The notes under the pieces are model-generated. The model was not told the origin of the DNA and made no database searches. It saw nothing but the letters and a program-made list of their open reading frames with translations. Below, piece by piece: positions 25,301-40,300 of a stretch of 64,000 bases of DNA. The position numbers were made by a program, and so were the translations under genes. Origin of the DNA: Ancylostoma caninum. Its lineage: Eukaryota; Nematoda; Chromadorea; Rhabditida; Ancylostomatidae. Numbering within the stretch: position 1 is the stretch's first letter; every line of letters begins with the position of its first letter. Location: assembly GCA_037903475.1 (NCBI GenBank), contig JBAJFG010000047.1, forward strand, positions 2,518,001 to 2,582,000, written 5' to 3'.

Positions 25301-28300
25301 CGCTTTGCAAATTGGCCAATTTAACTTGATTTGAATTAAGTGAACTAAACGAGACATTTCTAGAACGAAAGGCTCCGGATCAACTGAGAAAGTTCGTGTG
25401 TGGAGCAAGGGGGCACGAGCACTCGTCTCAGTCACCGGCACTGCTCACTTTGAGTAGTCCTCTTCCGATAAATCCGAGGCGGCATTAACCGCCATGTACA
25501 CGGCAATATTCTAGGAACCCTGGGGCATCTTTACCACTAATGGGATCGGTGAGGCATCTTGCGAGACACAGAAAAAAATTCCAAAACTTATTTTCCGTGA
25601 TGTGCACAGTTGGGTGCACTGAAATCAGCAAGAATATTTCGAAGTTGCGAGAGAGTAATGGACTGCATTAAAACTGAACACTCGCTACTAAACTCGTGGA
25701 AACGTCAGCAGTACCTTTCCATTTCAAACAGAGCTGATAGAAGGAGCAAGGCTGACAGATACATTCATAGAGGATTATTGCTGAAGCAACCTCAAGTGGA
25801 CCTTGCGAATATCAACCAGTGGTGTACGGATGCATATTTTCTAGCGTATACGGATGATTCTGCGTCAACGAACCAGAGCGTGGTCAGATACCAACGATAG
25901 ACGTCATTTCAAGAGATACTGTCGATGGTGCCAAATTACAGATTTCGACTTCTGCGAAATAAATTTTTCTTAAAAAACAGGAAAACAGTGAAATGGGCAA
26001 GCTCTAACTTTCTCCTGTCCCGCATGAGTATTAACAACTTCCACAAAAATTTGGACCTCCATACTCTGCTTTGAACAGAGTTACAGACGAACAACCAAAA
26101 GTTGCAATCTTTTTGCTCGCTACTGTACCTATATGTATCTCATGTATCCTACAAGTTGTAATGATCACAGTTCCACTGACGAAAACATAGCCTCAAGCAG
26201 TCGAAAACGGGTCTTGAAATTTGCTCTAGGTATAGAGTGATTTACCAGGTTGGCCAGAAAGTCTTGCACCAAATTACATACTTTTCTTTACTTTAATGCG
26301 AATACATATCAATCAACAAAGTAATCACCGTCAAGATCCTCGAGGTGTGGCCAACGATTCACTTACAGTTACAGAAGTCAACAACTCTGGCAGCTGCGAG
26401 TCGAGAAAGCTTGAAATTTCACTTTTTGGTTTGATCACCGAATTTGTTCTCCCGTAGATGCAGCTTCGGTGCTTCAAGCAAGCTGTAGTCAGACGGGGCC
26501 AAATTAGGAGGACAAGTAGGGTGTGGTTGAATTTCGCAACCCAGTCGGGCAATTTTCTGGCAAATGAGATCTGCCAAGTGAGGTGTGGCGTAATCCTGAA
26601 GTAGAGCAGAATGGTCTGTTTTCCGTTTTTTTTTGCGCGTTTCAGGCGAATCGCGTCCGCAAATTTTTGTAGTTGAGAAGAGTTGACTTGAGCTATTATG
26701 GTGGGCACAGGTGGCAGCAGTTCACAGTACAGCATTCCCCCGTAATACCGCCAACAACACAGCAAAACATTCTTTTGTGCACTTCTCCTTTCGGCTGTTT
26801 TGTAGTTGGTTCCCTATGCGGGAGTCAACTTTTCCCTCGTGTATGGTTAGCACACAGTACCCAACTCTCATCTCCAGTAATAGTTGACGGGGAAGTTTTT
26901 CCTGTGTGGACGCAGCAGCAAAGACTGACATGCACTCACTCTTGCAAGGTACTCAATTTGTGAGGGACACAAGCCGTCCCAGTTTTCTGTACCCAGAGTA
27001 TTTAGATATCTGGCGGTTATTGTAGGGCCGCAGCCAGACGTATCCTATAGTTCACGTATAGTGGTATTCTGATTCAAAGTCTATAAAATTCTAGATCCTA
27101 AAAAATATCTTGGTGCAGAACTTTCGGACCAACCTAATATATCCGATGCGTGTATGCATTAGCTGCGCGTCGAACGCACGCAGGAAAAGTTCCATGAGGA
27201 AAGTTCGTGGACGTATTTTCGTGTCCGCTCACCTCACTAGTATTAATTTTTGTTATACCACGTCATAATTTTGACTGATGGTACTCCACAGTTTTTCATG
27301 AATCATGAAATTGTTTGCTTCCTCATACTTAGCCGCGGATAAGCGAATCTTGTATGCGAATGTCGCGTGACCGTCGCGGATGACCCACGCGACGCGTGCG
27401 TCTTACCTGCGTCCGAGCTGAGTCGAAGATGTATTTATGCCTGCTCTCTATAGTCGTACGCGCGACCCACTCATTTAGCACAGATTATCTTCATAAAACC
27501 GTTGTAAAACAGGTTCCTAGTCCAACAAGGATTCATAACAGAAGTACAGGGATTCTGATGAGCAATGCATGTACACTGCTGCATTCCGCTGTGAAATTGA
27601 ATATCTAAAATCCGTGCTCAGAAGAAAACGATGAAATAGGAATCTAAAATGTTGTGAATACTTCTTTAGGCAATTGCTAAAATTATACTATTCTTGCTGT
27701 TTGGTTCCTAGGTCTTTAGTTTTATTTATTTATATTACCAATCAGAAAAATGGGAATACTGCTTTGAAAAGGTATAGTAAGACATTCGATTGATTATGAA
27801 GTAAATGGTTAAAGTATTGTTGACCGCTCGAAGAGTTCCACAGCCGGATTCCCCCAGATATATGGAGCCAGCGAACTTACGGGCGGAAGTTAGCTGACAA
27901 TAACCCGCAATTTAAAAAAGATGGTGTTCTTCGAACAGGCCCAACAATGCATACCAACAGTTAATCAGCTGACAACGACTGCAAAGTCTAACAGGGTGCA
28001 GAAAAATCAGAAGACATTAGACGTACGAAAAGCGGAGACAAGGAAGAAAAGCAAAGCACAATTGTAGTGAGAGAAAAACATGCTAGGTTAGTCTTTTGAT
28101 CAGATGGCGCGATTGCAAGTGCTGGATCAGGTGTAGCTGGGAAGATGACGCTTTCCTGTATCTGAATAAAACCGCATCTAACGTGTTCCATAACGGCTGG
28201 ACTCTGCAAAGGAACGAATTTTTATACGAACTAGAGTTAGCCTTGTCTGGACGAACTTTAAAGAAGTGACCCCTTGTTAAGTTATTAGTAGGCGACATCT

Positions 28301-31300
28301 CGAAGAGATCAGAAATTTTAAGATCCATCTCTAGAGTGGTCAGTTTGTACATTAAAGTCAAATCGGAAATGAGTCTGTGGTCTTCTAATGATAAGACCCC
28401 TAGTTTCTTGAGTCTATCCGTATACGAGACCCTGAACATACCCCTTCTAGCAAAACACCTATATGTATATGATTTCTGTACTTTCTCGATTTCTTCAATC
28501 TGTGAGGCTTTTGCAGGAGACCATATGAACGAGCAATATTTAAGTATAGGTCTGACATAAGCTATGAACAGTTTGAAAAGAAGTCTAGGGTCTCTCGATC
28601 TAAATGCTCTAAGGATGAAATTAGCTCGGCATTGGGCTTTGGAGAACACATCGGTTATGTAGCAACTAAAGTCCAGCTTATTAGTGTAAGTCAACCCCAG
28701 GTCACGAACAACGTCAGTACGGACAACCATCACCCCGTCTAGAGTAAAACTCACATTAGGATGATTATTACCGAGGCTCATAGTCAAAGTTTTTTCAGAA
28801 GAGAAGTTCGTCTCATTTCTTGGCTAGCAAGTAACAATTTTTATGAGTATGTAGTGCATACAGCAAGGCTTAGTTTTTCCACTGTTTACCTGCGCGGTGG
28901 TTAAACTTGTCTTAACAGATGTCGACTTAAGAGAAAGAAAACAAAAGAGGTTTGTTGTCTGCTAATGCGGTTTATCTATTTGTTTACTTGTGTCTTTGGA
29001 TGTGAGAAAGAAATATATTTCAAGTGCAACACCAGTATGATTCACGATGGCGACAGCAAATGGAGAGCGCTGACTTATTATTCATTGGGGCTACTTGGCT
29101 GCAAACTTGGGAGAGCTCTCAGCTTGTGTTTTCAGGCTACCCGATTGATAGATGAAGTTGTGTACGTGAACCAGGACTGCATCAAATCATCCGACGGCCG
29201 GACAACACCGCCGAACGCAAACAATTACCAGAATGCCATATTTTGTAGGTTTGCTCGTATTTGGAGGTTGCTAGGCGTCTTGTGGAGAAAATTTGTAACT
29301 TATAAGGTGACATATCCTATGAAACATAATTCCAAAAAATTCAAGGTGAGAAAAACAGTTTTATGAGGTTCTGTTATTCTCAAAAAAAGTTTTTTTTTTG
29401 TTTGGAGACACCATGTTCGGCATTTTTTGGCAAGGTCAAGTATTCGTTGATTTTTTTAAATGCTGAACTTCTCTGAATAAGGCTGTACTAATTTTAAGTT
29501 ACACTAGGATCGATGAGGGGCGTAACCATTAAACAAAAGCTGCTTTGCTGTCTCTTAAGGTAGAAAGAAATCCATAAATATGGAAATGGTCTATGTACTC
29601 TGGGGAATGCATAAGGTTTTTACTCAACAGAATCCGGTTACCTGTGTTCCGTTATTGTTTTTGGGTTACTCACTAATTCAGTTGTTTCTCTACAAGAATG
29701 AGGCGTTTAAGAGGATAAGCCTTTTGTACTACAGACTTTTCCGGGCTCTGACGAAGGCGATATTGCCGAAACGTAGAAAGACCAGTTGAACGAATAAAGC
29801 ATTTGATTGACAATTTTGTCGAGAAACAGGTGTAAAAGAAACTGGACAAGCTTGAACCTGGTTATTTTTTTCGAGTTTCCGAGAGCTGTGGCCGGCCATC
29901 AATTACACTTTCGTTGTGGATGAAACCTCACAGAATTTTCTGTGGTTTCACTACTGCAGCTAGCATCTGCAACTCTATTCCTTACTTTCTTTAACAATTT
30001 TCATAAGTTGTTTTCGTGGGAGCATCTTGGGATCCGAAAAAATTTAGTATCTATCACCAGGTATTTGATTTGCAATATTTACGAGTAAGGTTCCTGTGAG
30101 AAAGTATGGAATTTTTGTACCCCTAATTTCTGATTGTAGTATTCTTGAAACCTATAAAAATCTTTGCAATTTGTCCATCAAGTGGAGCATGGGAACGCCG
30201 ACCTTCCCATCAGCGAGTGTTAGCTTTATTTTAAGTGTTACTTATCAATATTTTCGAATATTTTGCCAAACTTGTTGTCAGTTCACTTCCTTCGATCTTT
30301 ATTCCTGGAAAACATTCAATCCCTGCTCTGGGATGTTTTCGCTCCCAGGTCGAGGGTGAACAGGAAAACACTACTTCTCCCCGCTTCGGTCTTAATAAAT
30401 ACGGGCACTGATTTCAATAATCTCAACACACGTCGTAGATTAAACGGTCACAAAAGAACAAATAAAATGGATTCTGGACAGATTGAATGGCAATTTATTA
30501 CCATCCAATAAAAACAAGCGATGCAAACACGGAAACAATAAGATTAAAACAAAAGTAAAACGTGATTCATTTCGCCTCTACTTTAATCGAATCCCATTTG
30601 CCAGTCCACAAGGGTCACCAGTAAAGCAGGGGGCTAGCTAGAGGAATAAAAGGGAAAGAAGATGAGCATGGTAAGTTAGGAAAAGATAGGACAGAAAGAT
30701 GTGAAAGAAAGAAGTTAAAAGTACAAATAAGTCATAAGAAGTAATAAGTTGACAAAATCAATGTACGGCGACGTTCTTAGGTCATCTCGACGGTTACTAA
30801 AACTACTGCTAATTTCTTTCCAATTCACTGGTTGCTGAGCTTTTCGAACCATAACTGCTGTCGATTATGATGACGTTAATCGCTCATCTTCCAGTTGAAC
30901 AGGGCGCTCTAAATACCAACATCTGCACCCACATCCTCCCACACGTCGATAATTAACAGCTGGTGGGAAGAAGTGGTTAAAAACTCGTAGTCCATAACGT
31001 TGAAACCAGCTTGATAGCTGTTAGTTAATAGATGTCAATTCTCGACGTGTGGGAGGTTGTGGGTGGAGGTGTTTGTGTTCAGAGCGTAATGTTTAATTAA
31101 GAGGTGATCGATGTGCATAATCATAATCAGAATAGAAGTTATAATTCAAAAGGCTTAGTAACTGGTGGGGTGGAAAGTTGCAAACTCCGTAAAAATGAAT
31201 ATTTTATTTTATTTCATTGCAAAGGTCACTGTTTTCAATGGAGTCTTGGTGTTTCAATCCTTACTGTGGAATTTCGATCGATGTGCTTTCTTTAATTTTG

Positions 31301-34300
31301 GGAGTTTCAAGCTGTTTGCTCAAGTTGCAACATGCATTCGAATACTTATATATACAATGCATTTAAATATACAATACAATACAGCACATATATTAGGTTG
31401 TTACATAAGTTTCCGCTATTTTGCATAGAAATTTTTAAAAGCGTGTAATAAATGATTCCCGATTAGATTTTGCTTATGTCCACATACCATTTTGAAGCAA
31501 ATGATCTCGCGAACATTCTTGGAAGTGGATAATAATTTTCCATCTTGTTTTCAAGATGTAATTATCTTCAAAGTGAACCGTTCAACAATGCAAATTTGGT
31601 AACTGCACTTGCACGAAAAGTAATTTTAACACGACGTTGCATGAGGCTAACCAAATTTGGATCGAGTAATCTCGAGGTCATTTTTATTCTCCCTGGTGCT
31701 AGTGTCAAGCACAAGCACCAAACTTGGCAACCCAAAATTTTGATTATGCCATTTTCCTCTCAAATTCACAGCGAATTGAACTGGGATTTTTCTACTGCGA
31801 CTAGGAACATCAACCGTTTGTAGCCACTAATTGGTGGAATTTTGAGGCAACTTCCAGGAGTTCTGTGGAACTAGGACTATTTTGTCACACTGCGAATGGC
31901 GGCTTATTTTTTTGGTCGAACTCTCCGGGAAGGCGTAGGGCTCGAAAGGAATTTTTAATTCCGCATTGTATAGCACAAATCTAGCTCTAACCATGCGCCG
32001 GTTATCAGATCACAAAAATGTCTATTGAGCGAGAACCGATTTGCCAAAGTCAGTGACCTCTAGCACTGCCCGAGCCGGTTCTCTGCCTCGTAGTTCACGC
32101 ATTTCCGGAGCTTCAGCTATAAAAACTACAAAGGAGTGCTGAGATGCATACTTCACCTATTGTTATTTAATTTTTTATAAAACTTTTTTGGTCGAAAATT
32201 ACAAAACAGCGGAAACTTATGTAACAACCTCATAGATTATTAATATGTTAACGACTTGGTATCAGTTAGAGGTTCTAGGGAAAGTTAACTCAGAATACAT
32301 TATTGATTCTATGGAATTTTTGTACCTTCGTACGCTTCACTGAGTTTTTTTTTTCAGTGCAAAAGAAATTGCCGAAGTTGTCGCAGAAGCTACAACAGGT
32401 GGTGAACTGTCTGCAGGTACGTGTGCGCACTCTGCGTATTTTCCACGCTTATCGATTTGTTATTGTTGCGAGCGGTGATTATCCTAGCGAGTAGCGCGGT
32501 TCGTCGTTTTCGGCTAGATTCGTTAAGTGCTATTGTGCGCTGAGGATCATGTCGTCGTATCATATTTCGCGCCTCAACGGTCCGCGCACCTGTGCCGGTC
32601 GTTTATGCCGTGGGAGGGTGGTGCGTTGCCAAGAGGAAGGCATCCGGTGAGGGGTCGGCTTTGAGCGCAAGTGGTCCGCGATTTTTTGAGCGAGGAACAG
32701 TCAGGTTTCGTTGACGCGAGCTCAGTTACGTGCAGTTCTTCGGATTTGGAATAATCACGACACCTCTAAAAAACAGGCGGCTCTTATTTCACTAAGTATT
32801 TCTTTCCTGTTTTCTTCGCCGGGTTTTCTTGTTTGTCATAGGGCTTTACAGCAGTTCCTATCTTTCCCCACTCCGGCTTTGCGTGACTTTACAGTACTAG
32901 TTGTCCCAACTTCACTAAGCTGTACCGCTAATACACGGCTAGTTCTTTCCTGGCTGTTGATGCGGACAGTTAGTTGGAGAACTGGTCCGAGTTTTGTGGG
33001 ACTTCACTGGAGTACGAGGAGTATACAGTAGTTTCAAGGACATTAGTGGAATTATCTCCTGAAAGAAATTCTGTTTTTTTTTACTTTTTAAACTTTCTGT
33101 TGGGCAGTGCATCCGGAAAATTATAGCTAGTCACTTTGTTTGGGCCTTCAGGGCTTTGATTCGCTAAACTTATCTGAAAGGTTAGGAGTAGACTGTGGCA
33201 GTTGTCGCGGATCTCTAGAAATAGCTGTCGCGAACTTATGAAAGTAGTGGAGTAAGGTCTCGAAGATGGTGTAGCCATCATTGTAGGGTCGGGTAACGGG
33301 TTAAAGTAGAAATTGGATCAAATATTCGATTCTGAAAGAGCTGGAAATTCGAGTATTCAAGAGAGAAAGACACAGACATGGAGTTGAGAAAACGTGCACT
33401 TGGGTTTTCTTGACTGCAATGCATTATTGAGATAAACCAGGGTAAACGTGTTGACGCCCGTGTTAACAGCGGCAATTTTATGTAGTGTTAGCACGATTAC
33501 CCTGGGTAATCTCAATGATTCATGTTGCCCTTTGTCTTGGAACATTTTTCGAATTTTCTGTTCTTATTGAGAGCGGAGAAATATTCAAATTTCTACTATA
33601 ACACATTATTTGCTCTGAAATATAATAGTCACTCTTTGTCTTATCTCACGATTAGCGCAAATTTTCACCTACAGGAATAGTTTTGTGGTTTCTCGATATC
33701 CTGTCAAAATCGCCAATGTCGAAAATGTTTTTTGAATAGGGTGTGGCGCTGGGCGCCGAGCCACATTCTTCAAAGAACACTGGTTTCTGCAAGTGCGGAA
33801 GTGGAGATGTTTCAAAAGAACTGGTTTCAGAGTTTTTCTGTGATATTCGGGCAGTTTGTTTGTGAACTGGAAATCACTTGAGACAAAGCGGGAGAGTATG
33901 TTTTCCACGCATTGATCAAGTTAAGTGTCTGAGAACTGACACAATTGAATTTTTGATAGATGTAAGCAAGGTTATTAGTATCGAGAATGCGTGGTTTGGC
34001 TGTAGAATTGGTGGTATTTGTTGGAAGTATAGGTTTGATAGGAGAGCACTAGCAGACATAGGCGGATAAGAGATGTTCATTTACGATTCACAGCGACTTT
34101 CGTATCGTTTTTAACGATTGATGAGATGTTATTGTCCGTGGCGCCCGTTTCCTTGCGTCTCGATCGAGCCTACGTTTCCCATGCGTTCGTATGAAGAAGT
34201 ATTGAATCTTTTATTGTTTTCTCAAGAAGTAAATTACTTTACTTTTGCTTCTCCACTTAACATTAGATATTTGTTTGTTTGGTGCACTCAAAGGTAGCAC

Positions 34301-37300
34301 AAAAAGTGTAACTTGAAGATAGGAATGCTGAAATGCAGTTTATTTCTGTAAAGATTGTGACATTTTTTTTCGCGATATTGGCCGCTTTGGAAGCTGCATG
34401 CGTCATTGAAATTACGCAGGGTAAGCGTTTTAACACCACGCAAGTTTACCCATCGTTAACACGGAATTCAACACGTTTAGCTTGGGTAGTCTCAATGATG
34501 CCTCCAGGACCAGAGGCTTCGTTCAGCTTTAAGTTCCACTCACTTATACGATTTTTTTCTGCTTCATGATTCTGAGCTGCTGATAACCTTCGTCTGGATT
34601 TAGAACGGGAAGTCTCCTATAAAATGGGCAGAGAAATTATTTTATGGTTATTTTACACCTCCCTCCCACCCCCGCCTCTCCATCTGTTTCCGGTACTGAC
34701 GCTCACGGATTGGTCGTCGTGGATTTCTATTGCTGATATATCCATAAGAGCGAAATACGGGTCAACCATGAAAGCCAAGGACAACGCGGAGAAAATTTGC
34801 GGAAATCTTTTTTTTTAATTTTCGCATTTTCTCCCGAAATTTCGGAAAAAAAATTCTTCGTTCAAACCGTCTCGGTCCTTGACTTGGGGGTGTTTTTATT
34901 CGCATCTGCTCATCACTCGTCTAATGTTTTTACTAAGATCGCAAACATTTTCATGACAAAGACAAACAATATCTACTTTTCTTCATGACTTCTCCAGTAG
35001 TTGCAGTCGCAAAGAGCTTATAGTAGGATCCAGTGGTGGATGTATTAGAGCAAAGTATGAGCCATCCGAGCAAATCATCAATATTGCGGACTTTTGACAC
35101 ACTTTTTGCCCGTCCTGTTGTGCAAACATAAATCAAATTCTGCCCTGATTTATTTGATACGAGATGTGGCATAGTTAAGCGTGATAAGTAGCACATCATG
35201 CGTGATTTGCATTCGAGTGCTGAGAGACTGGGCGTGGTTTTTGTTGTCCCCGTATGTTTTTAGCAGCGCTGCTTCAAACTAGCGCTTCGAGCCAGTGTAA
35301 CTGGCCAGACGCTGGCTGCCGGCAGCCGCCATCTGCAGTGTGTCATGCGCTGACTATCATCACATCCACGAACTCCCACATTATCACCCGCACCCTGCAC
35401 TCTACCGCTCTGCAATCGTCGTTCACATGGATTCCAGCGGCGGAACGCATCGCTTCATGTTCCCCACCCTGGCCCTGTCCAAGACGGGCCGCGGTGGGCC
35501 GATGAGGAGAGCGTCGTCCAGCGACAATCACAGAGATTACCTAGCAGCGTTGAGGAGCAGGAAAGCTGCCCAGGTGAGAGAGAAGCGCAACAGGGAAGTT
35601 CGTCGCTACCTATGGGGCTCTCTCGGATTCGACCTATGTGAGCTAGAAGGAGTGCTGAAGCACTGTCGCTGGAAGAACGCATGTCACCCTGGTGCAAACA
35701 TCAACGAAGAGTCGTTCGAGACGATCCGGAAAGCGCTGAAGAAACGCCGCGCATCGAATTTCATCCCGCAATACATTCATGAGGACATTGGTCCGCGACC
35801 ATCGTTACGAGACTACGACCTGCCGCCAGTGAACGAGTCCCCATCATCTTCTGACAGCTCGGAAGCCGAAGATTCCAGCTCAGCCACCTTGCGCATCGGT
35901 TATAACGGAAGAATTAATGTGCAAGATCTGCCTCAGCGCCGGCTACTGGAGCAGAATTGGGTCAGTTTGAGGTTTTGGAGAACATTCAATCAATTTTTCC
36001 GTTTTTTTTTTCTTGAATGCCTGATTTCTTCTCTGTAGTTGTACATATTTGAAGATAGGCTTCCCTTGCTGGACGCGTTGGAGTTGTAGCGTTTGTTTTT
36101 CGTTGATTTCTTTTCCGTGGGAATTCTTTCTTCTCTCGCTTTCTCAATTTTTCGAAAGTGTAAGCGGCTTCCCAAAAGAGCTGTCGAATTGGGCCCTGAG
36201 CGTAACGATTCATATAGTTTAACTAGTTTGGGAGATTAGCGCTTTTTCAAGTTGCTGGGCAAGTTTTTTTCTTTGCTACGGAACAACTTGGGTGGTCTGG
36301 CGCTTGTGGCTGAACGCTTGTTTGCCTTGCAACGTGCTTTTTTCACAGAGGCAGACTATTTCCCCGTGCATATCGTCAAAATAATAATACTGGATTAAAT
36401 TTAAAAGTATTAAATGCTGTATACCTCTTCCAAATCCTTTCGTCCTGTTCATTGCCTAGTAAACACTGCTCATTTGTCAGGAAATTCAAATATTACTACT
36501 CTCCTATCAATATTTGTCGTCGTTATTAGGCTTACGACGAAAAATTGATTTTTCGACACAGATTTTTCTTTTTGGGATTTTTTAAATTCTCTTCGTTGTC
36601 ACTCTGTCAGGAGGACGTCCTTATCAGCCATCCGCCCATTTTGCGGATCTGACAACATCTTTATCCTTTTCTTCTGTGTTTGTTGACCGCTGATTCCAGT
36701 AGCTACTCTGATTGCCCTCTCATTTATTCTTCTTTGTTCTGAAACGCAACTGGTTCGTGTGCCGTGCACCTCTTGTGCGGTTAGTTACTCGTTCGTTCAT
36801 TGCAGTAACTGTTAGGAACAGGAAGTTAATTGTTGTGAACACGTGCTGTGGCGATTATGATGTTGACGCTGAACAACTACTCATAAGTATGACTGACATA
36901 TGTCTTTGTACGAGGAATGCCCAACTGTTACCCATGCTTTTCGTAATAGTACGACGTTTGGCCTCCCGGTGGCATAACAGGCGATGTGAAATTCTGGATG
37001 AGTTTGGATGAGAGGACGTTATTGGGGATTTCGGATGTTTTTTCGTTTGCCACCTCACAATTCCGTAGATAATTGTCCCCTTAGAGTCGCTAGGAATCCA
37101 CAGTACCATCTCCTAGTTTTTTTTCTGTCTGGGAATGAGACTAGGGACTAGGAGTAGGGGCTGGTGTCATTTTCCATCCATTGCCCTCCTAACTTCCGGA
37201 ATGACTGTGAAATATGCCGGCGAGCTGTAATTGCACGGTTCGCATGGTCGCGACCTCGTTTTGTAGTGGTTCAGCAAGGATTCCGTTTAATGATGCGGCC

Positions 37301-40300
37301 TGGATTCTCGGCGGATTCTTCCAGCTCAGACTTTGAATATTTTCTGTCTATATCTGTACTTATTGTCTTAATTTCTGCATTAATTTTCACTTTTACTTGG
37401 AATTCGAAACAGATCCTGCTGGAGAAAGAATCAGGGATTCATGGTTCGGCGATGGGCTTTTGGTTTGTCCTACTGCTGTCACTCTGCGCTGATCCATATG
37501 GAAAGCAAAAAGCTGTGCCATTAATCCTGCACACATCTGGTCTCAATTTGTGCCTTTGATCAATGTAATGGGGGTGCTGATTTTCTTCTCGGATTAATCC
37601 CATGTGACTACTGAGCAGCCAGAAACCGTTGCTTAGGAAGTTTGAGGTTTTCTATGGATAGAAGATCAGGTCAACTCTGTGGGATAAGAACTATCACCAT
37701 CTGGAATGCAGTACTCTTGCTATTGCGCTTATTAACATTGTACTGCTTGAAGAGGTTTTGTTTTGAAACTGTGAGCATTTTTCTTCTCTTATTTTCTTTT
37801 CAAACACAGGAACCAGCTGACATATCGTCACTTTTCCCATTAGCTTGATCTTTCAAAGTGCAACTCCGGTGTTTGAGTAATTGTCCTCACTTTGCATACC
37901 TGTGACAAAAGTGCACTTCACCGTTTCACCCAGTAACGGGCAGCGAAAAAAAATCGTCAGGTGTTTGAGAGTAAAACTGTTTTCTAGAATGTGCCCTACC
38001 TTTTTTTGTTTTATCAAGCTGTGGGTCAGCTCGAGCTGAATACCTGAAGTACTTGAGTTCACCGAATTCTATCGAAAGAAAGCAGTTTCTACATATCTTA
38101 CTCAAGCTCTAGCTAGTTGAAAGAGCGCAACATATGGTCTTGCTGGTTTTCCCTTATTTTCCTCCAGAAACACAGCTCAACTCGAGTGTATCGACTCTTA
38201 TTCATTCTCTCTGCATTTTTACCAATCAAAACTGGTTTCATTTATTGGCGAAACGCTTGTTAGGAAGCGTCTGGTCACTTCAGCCGACCAAACGCTGTTA
38301 TTTGCCCATAATTCCATCATTATTTCCAGTCACCACATTTAACCAGATTTACCTGTTTTCTTCTCCAATTGGGTTTCTTTTTATGTTGGGGTGGCGCCTC
38401 TCATGATTTTATACTGTTGGTTTGTACATTCATTCCTGGAGGGAGTGTAGAAAGTCAAGTGGAAACCATCTAATTTACCTGGAACTTATATGAGGTGTGC
38501 CTTTTCTTATGGAGTTGAAGGACTTACGCATAGTCTAGCTAGGATTTATCTAGGAACCAATACCGATTTGAAAGGATCTACAGGATGTATTTCTTGTTTG
38601 ACTTTCATATTATTTGTATAGAAATTTACAAGTCTTCATTTTCAAGATCAAATATTTCCTATTTTTTACGACCTAATTTTCCAGGTTTCCTGCCCACTTT
38701 AAACTGTAGCTTTCTGGGCTTTTTTGTACAATTCTGGACTCTCCTATACTTTTTCCATTCGGATTATCGCGCTCTGACGGATATGTTGGTATGGTTTGGA
38801 AATTCTGCTTTCCGCTAAAGTCTCATCAGCGGAGATGTGCTTTCATTCGTTTCACTGGTGGATATTTTTATCCGTTTGGTAGAGATAGCTAAGGAATTAT
38901 TACCAACTTCGTACTCATTTACAGTCTCCTGCCACCCAAGTGGATATTTATGCTGCGTTTTTCCTCCCACGGCTAAATCCACTGGTCACTCACTGTTCCT
39001 CAAGCTATAAAGTCTTCATAATCAGGCCATGACTGTAATAATCGCGCATATCTATAGGAGAACGAATGTAAGCGAGCGTAATGTAATGTTTTGCCACGAT
39101 CACGTGAGCTGTGAAGACCAGGTTGTGCGCGGCGCGGATATTCGAGTGAAAATGACTGATCGCGGGGTGATTCGCCACGCGACACAATGATTAACGACAC
39201 GATAGCAGTGTTTATTTCAGAGGCCAAGCACTCAACCGCTGCAGGAGTACTACAAGGACTACGACGCTGAGCTCGAAGGTACGGTAGTGGTTATCGTGTG
39301 TTGTTGGATCATGTGGTAGCTATCAGTACCAATTTATAGCTCTAGGAACATTCGTTGTCCTGCAGCTAATGCGCTTTTTACACGAAATAACTCGAGTGCA
39401 GGTAGTTGAACAGAGTCAGCTGTTGTGAGAGTGCTGCGTCCGCATACCTGTAGGCCTCCTAGTTTTAAAGAATAACATTTTGAAAAGTTGGACATTTTTG
39501 AGAAGGAAATGTGGTTGCCGTGTGGTTTTTGAGCCGTCGCTGCCTTGGGGTGTTATTTGATATATCAGCTGTTGTGCTTATTATGACATATTGCGGGGCA
39601 ATGTTCAGTACTTTGTGGCTGGAAATCTCATCCGTGGTTTTTTCCTGAACACCATTGAGCAGTGTGTAGGGTTACCGTCGCATTGAAAAGCACCTCATCC
39701 AAGTCTGTGGTTGAACCGAGAAAAAGAGAGGGTTCCAGCTGTTGCGCTGACGCATTGCTGAGAAATAGGAATTCTGAGTTGTATTGATTCGACGTCAGTT
39801 CTTACTAGTTGCACTAGAGTGACTGGAATGCAGAAAATGTGCGCTTTTGGAAAAAAATGCGTGTAAGTGAAAAACCTACCACTGTAGGGCTGTAGTAGTA
39901 ATAATAATGAGTAGATTGAGAAGTTCGACATATTTTATCGGCATAGTTCCAGCTGTGGCAAAGATGATCGACCCGGCTGCACCCAGGCCTGAAGGTCAAC
40001 TGATGACACCAGTGCGAGGTGAGAGCGCCGGAGCTGCCACACAAAATCATCCAAGGAGCTTGGATAGGTGGGAATTTTGCGTTACTTTACAATGATTTCA
40101 ATCATTTCTCGTAAAACGGTGAAGAGTAAAAGCAATGTAAAACTAGTAGAAGAGAAACATGCCAGCATGGGTAATTAAACCTATGCATGCCAGTTTGGCC
40201 CGAGGTTTTTCCAAATTTTTCCGGTTCATGTTTGATTCAGGAAAGGTAATCCGCAAGAAATTACTAGAATAACTGAGCAAAATACACGAATAATTGCTTT

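Larger units (their letters stand above)
32417..35263. other. dip-2 intron upstream of the alternative first exon
   Basis: A GC-richer stretch at 32420-32720 follows the exon. Two MITE copies (33.4 and 34.4 kb) are included. The last few hundred bases before 35264 would hold the promoter of the alternative isoform if it exists; no distinctive promoter motif was seen. Confidence 0.4.
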
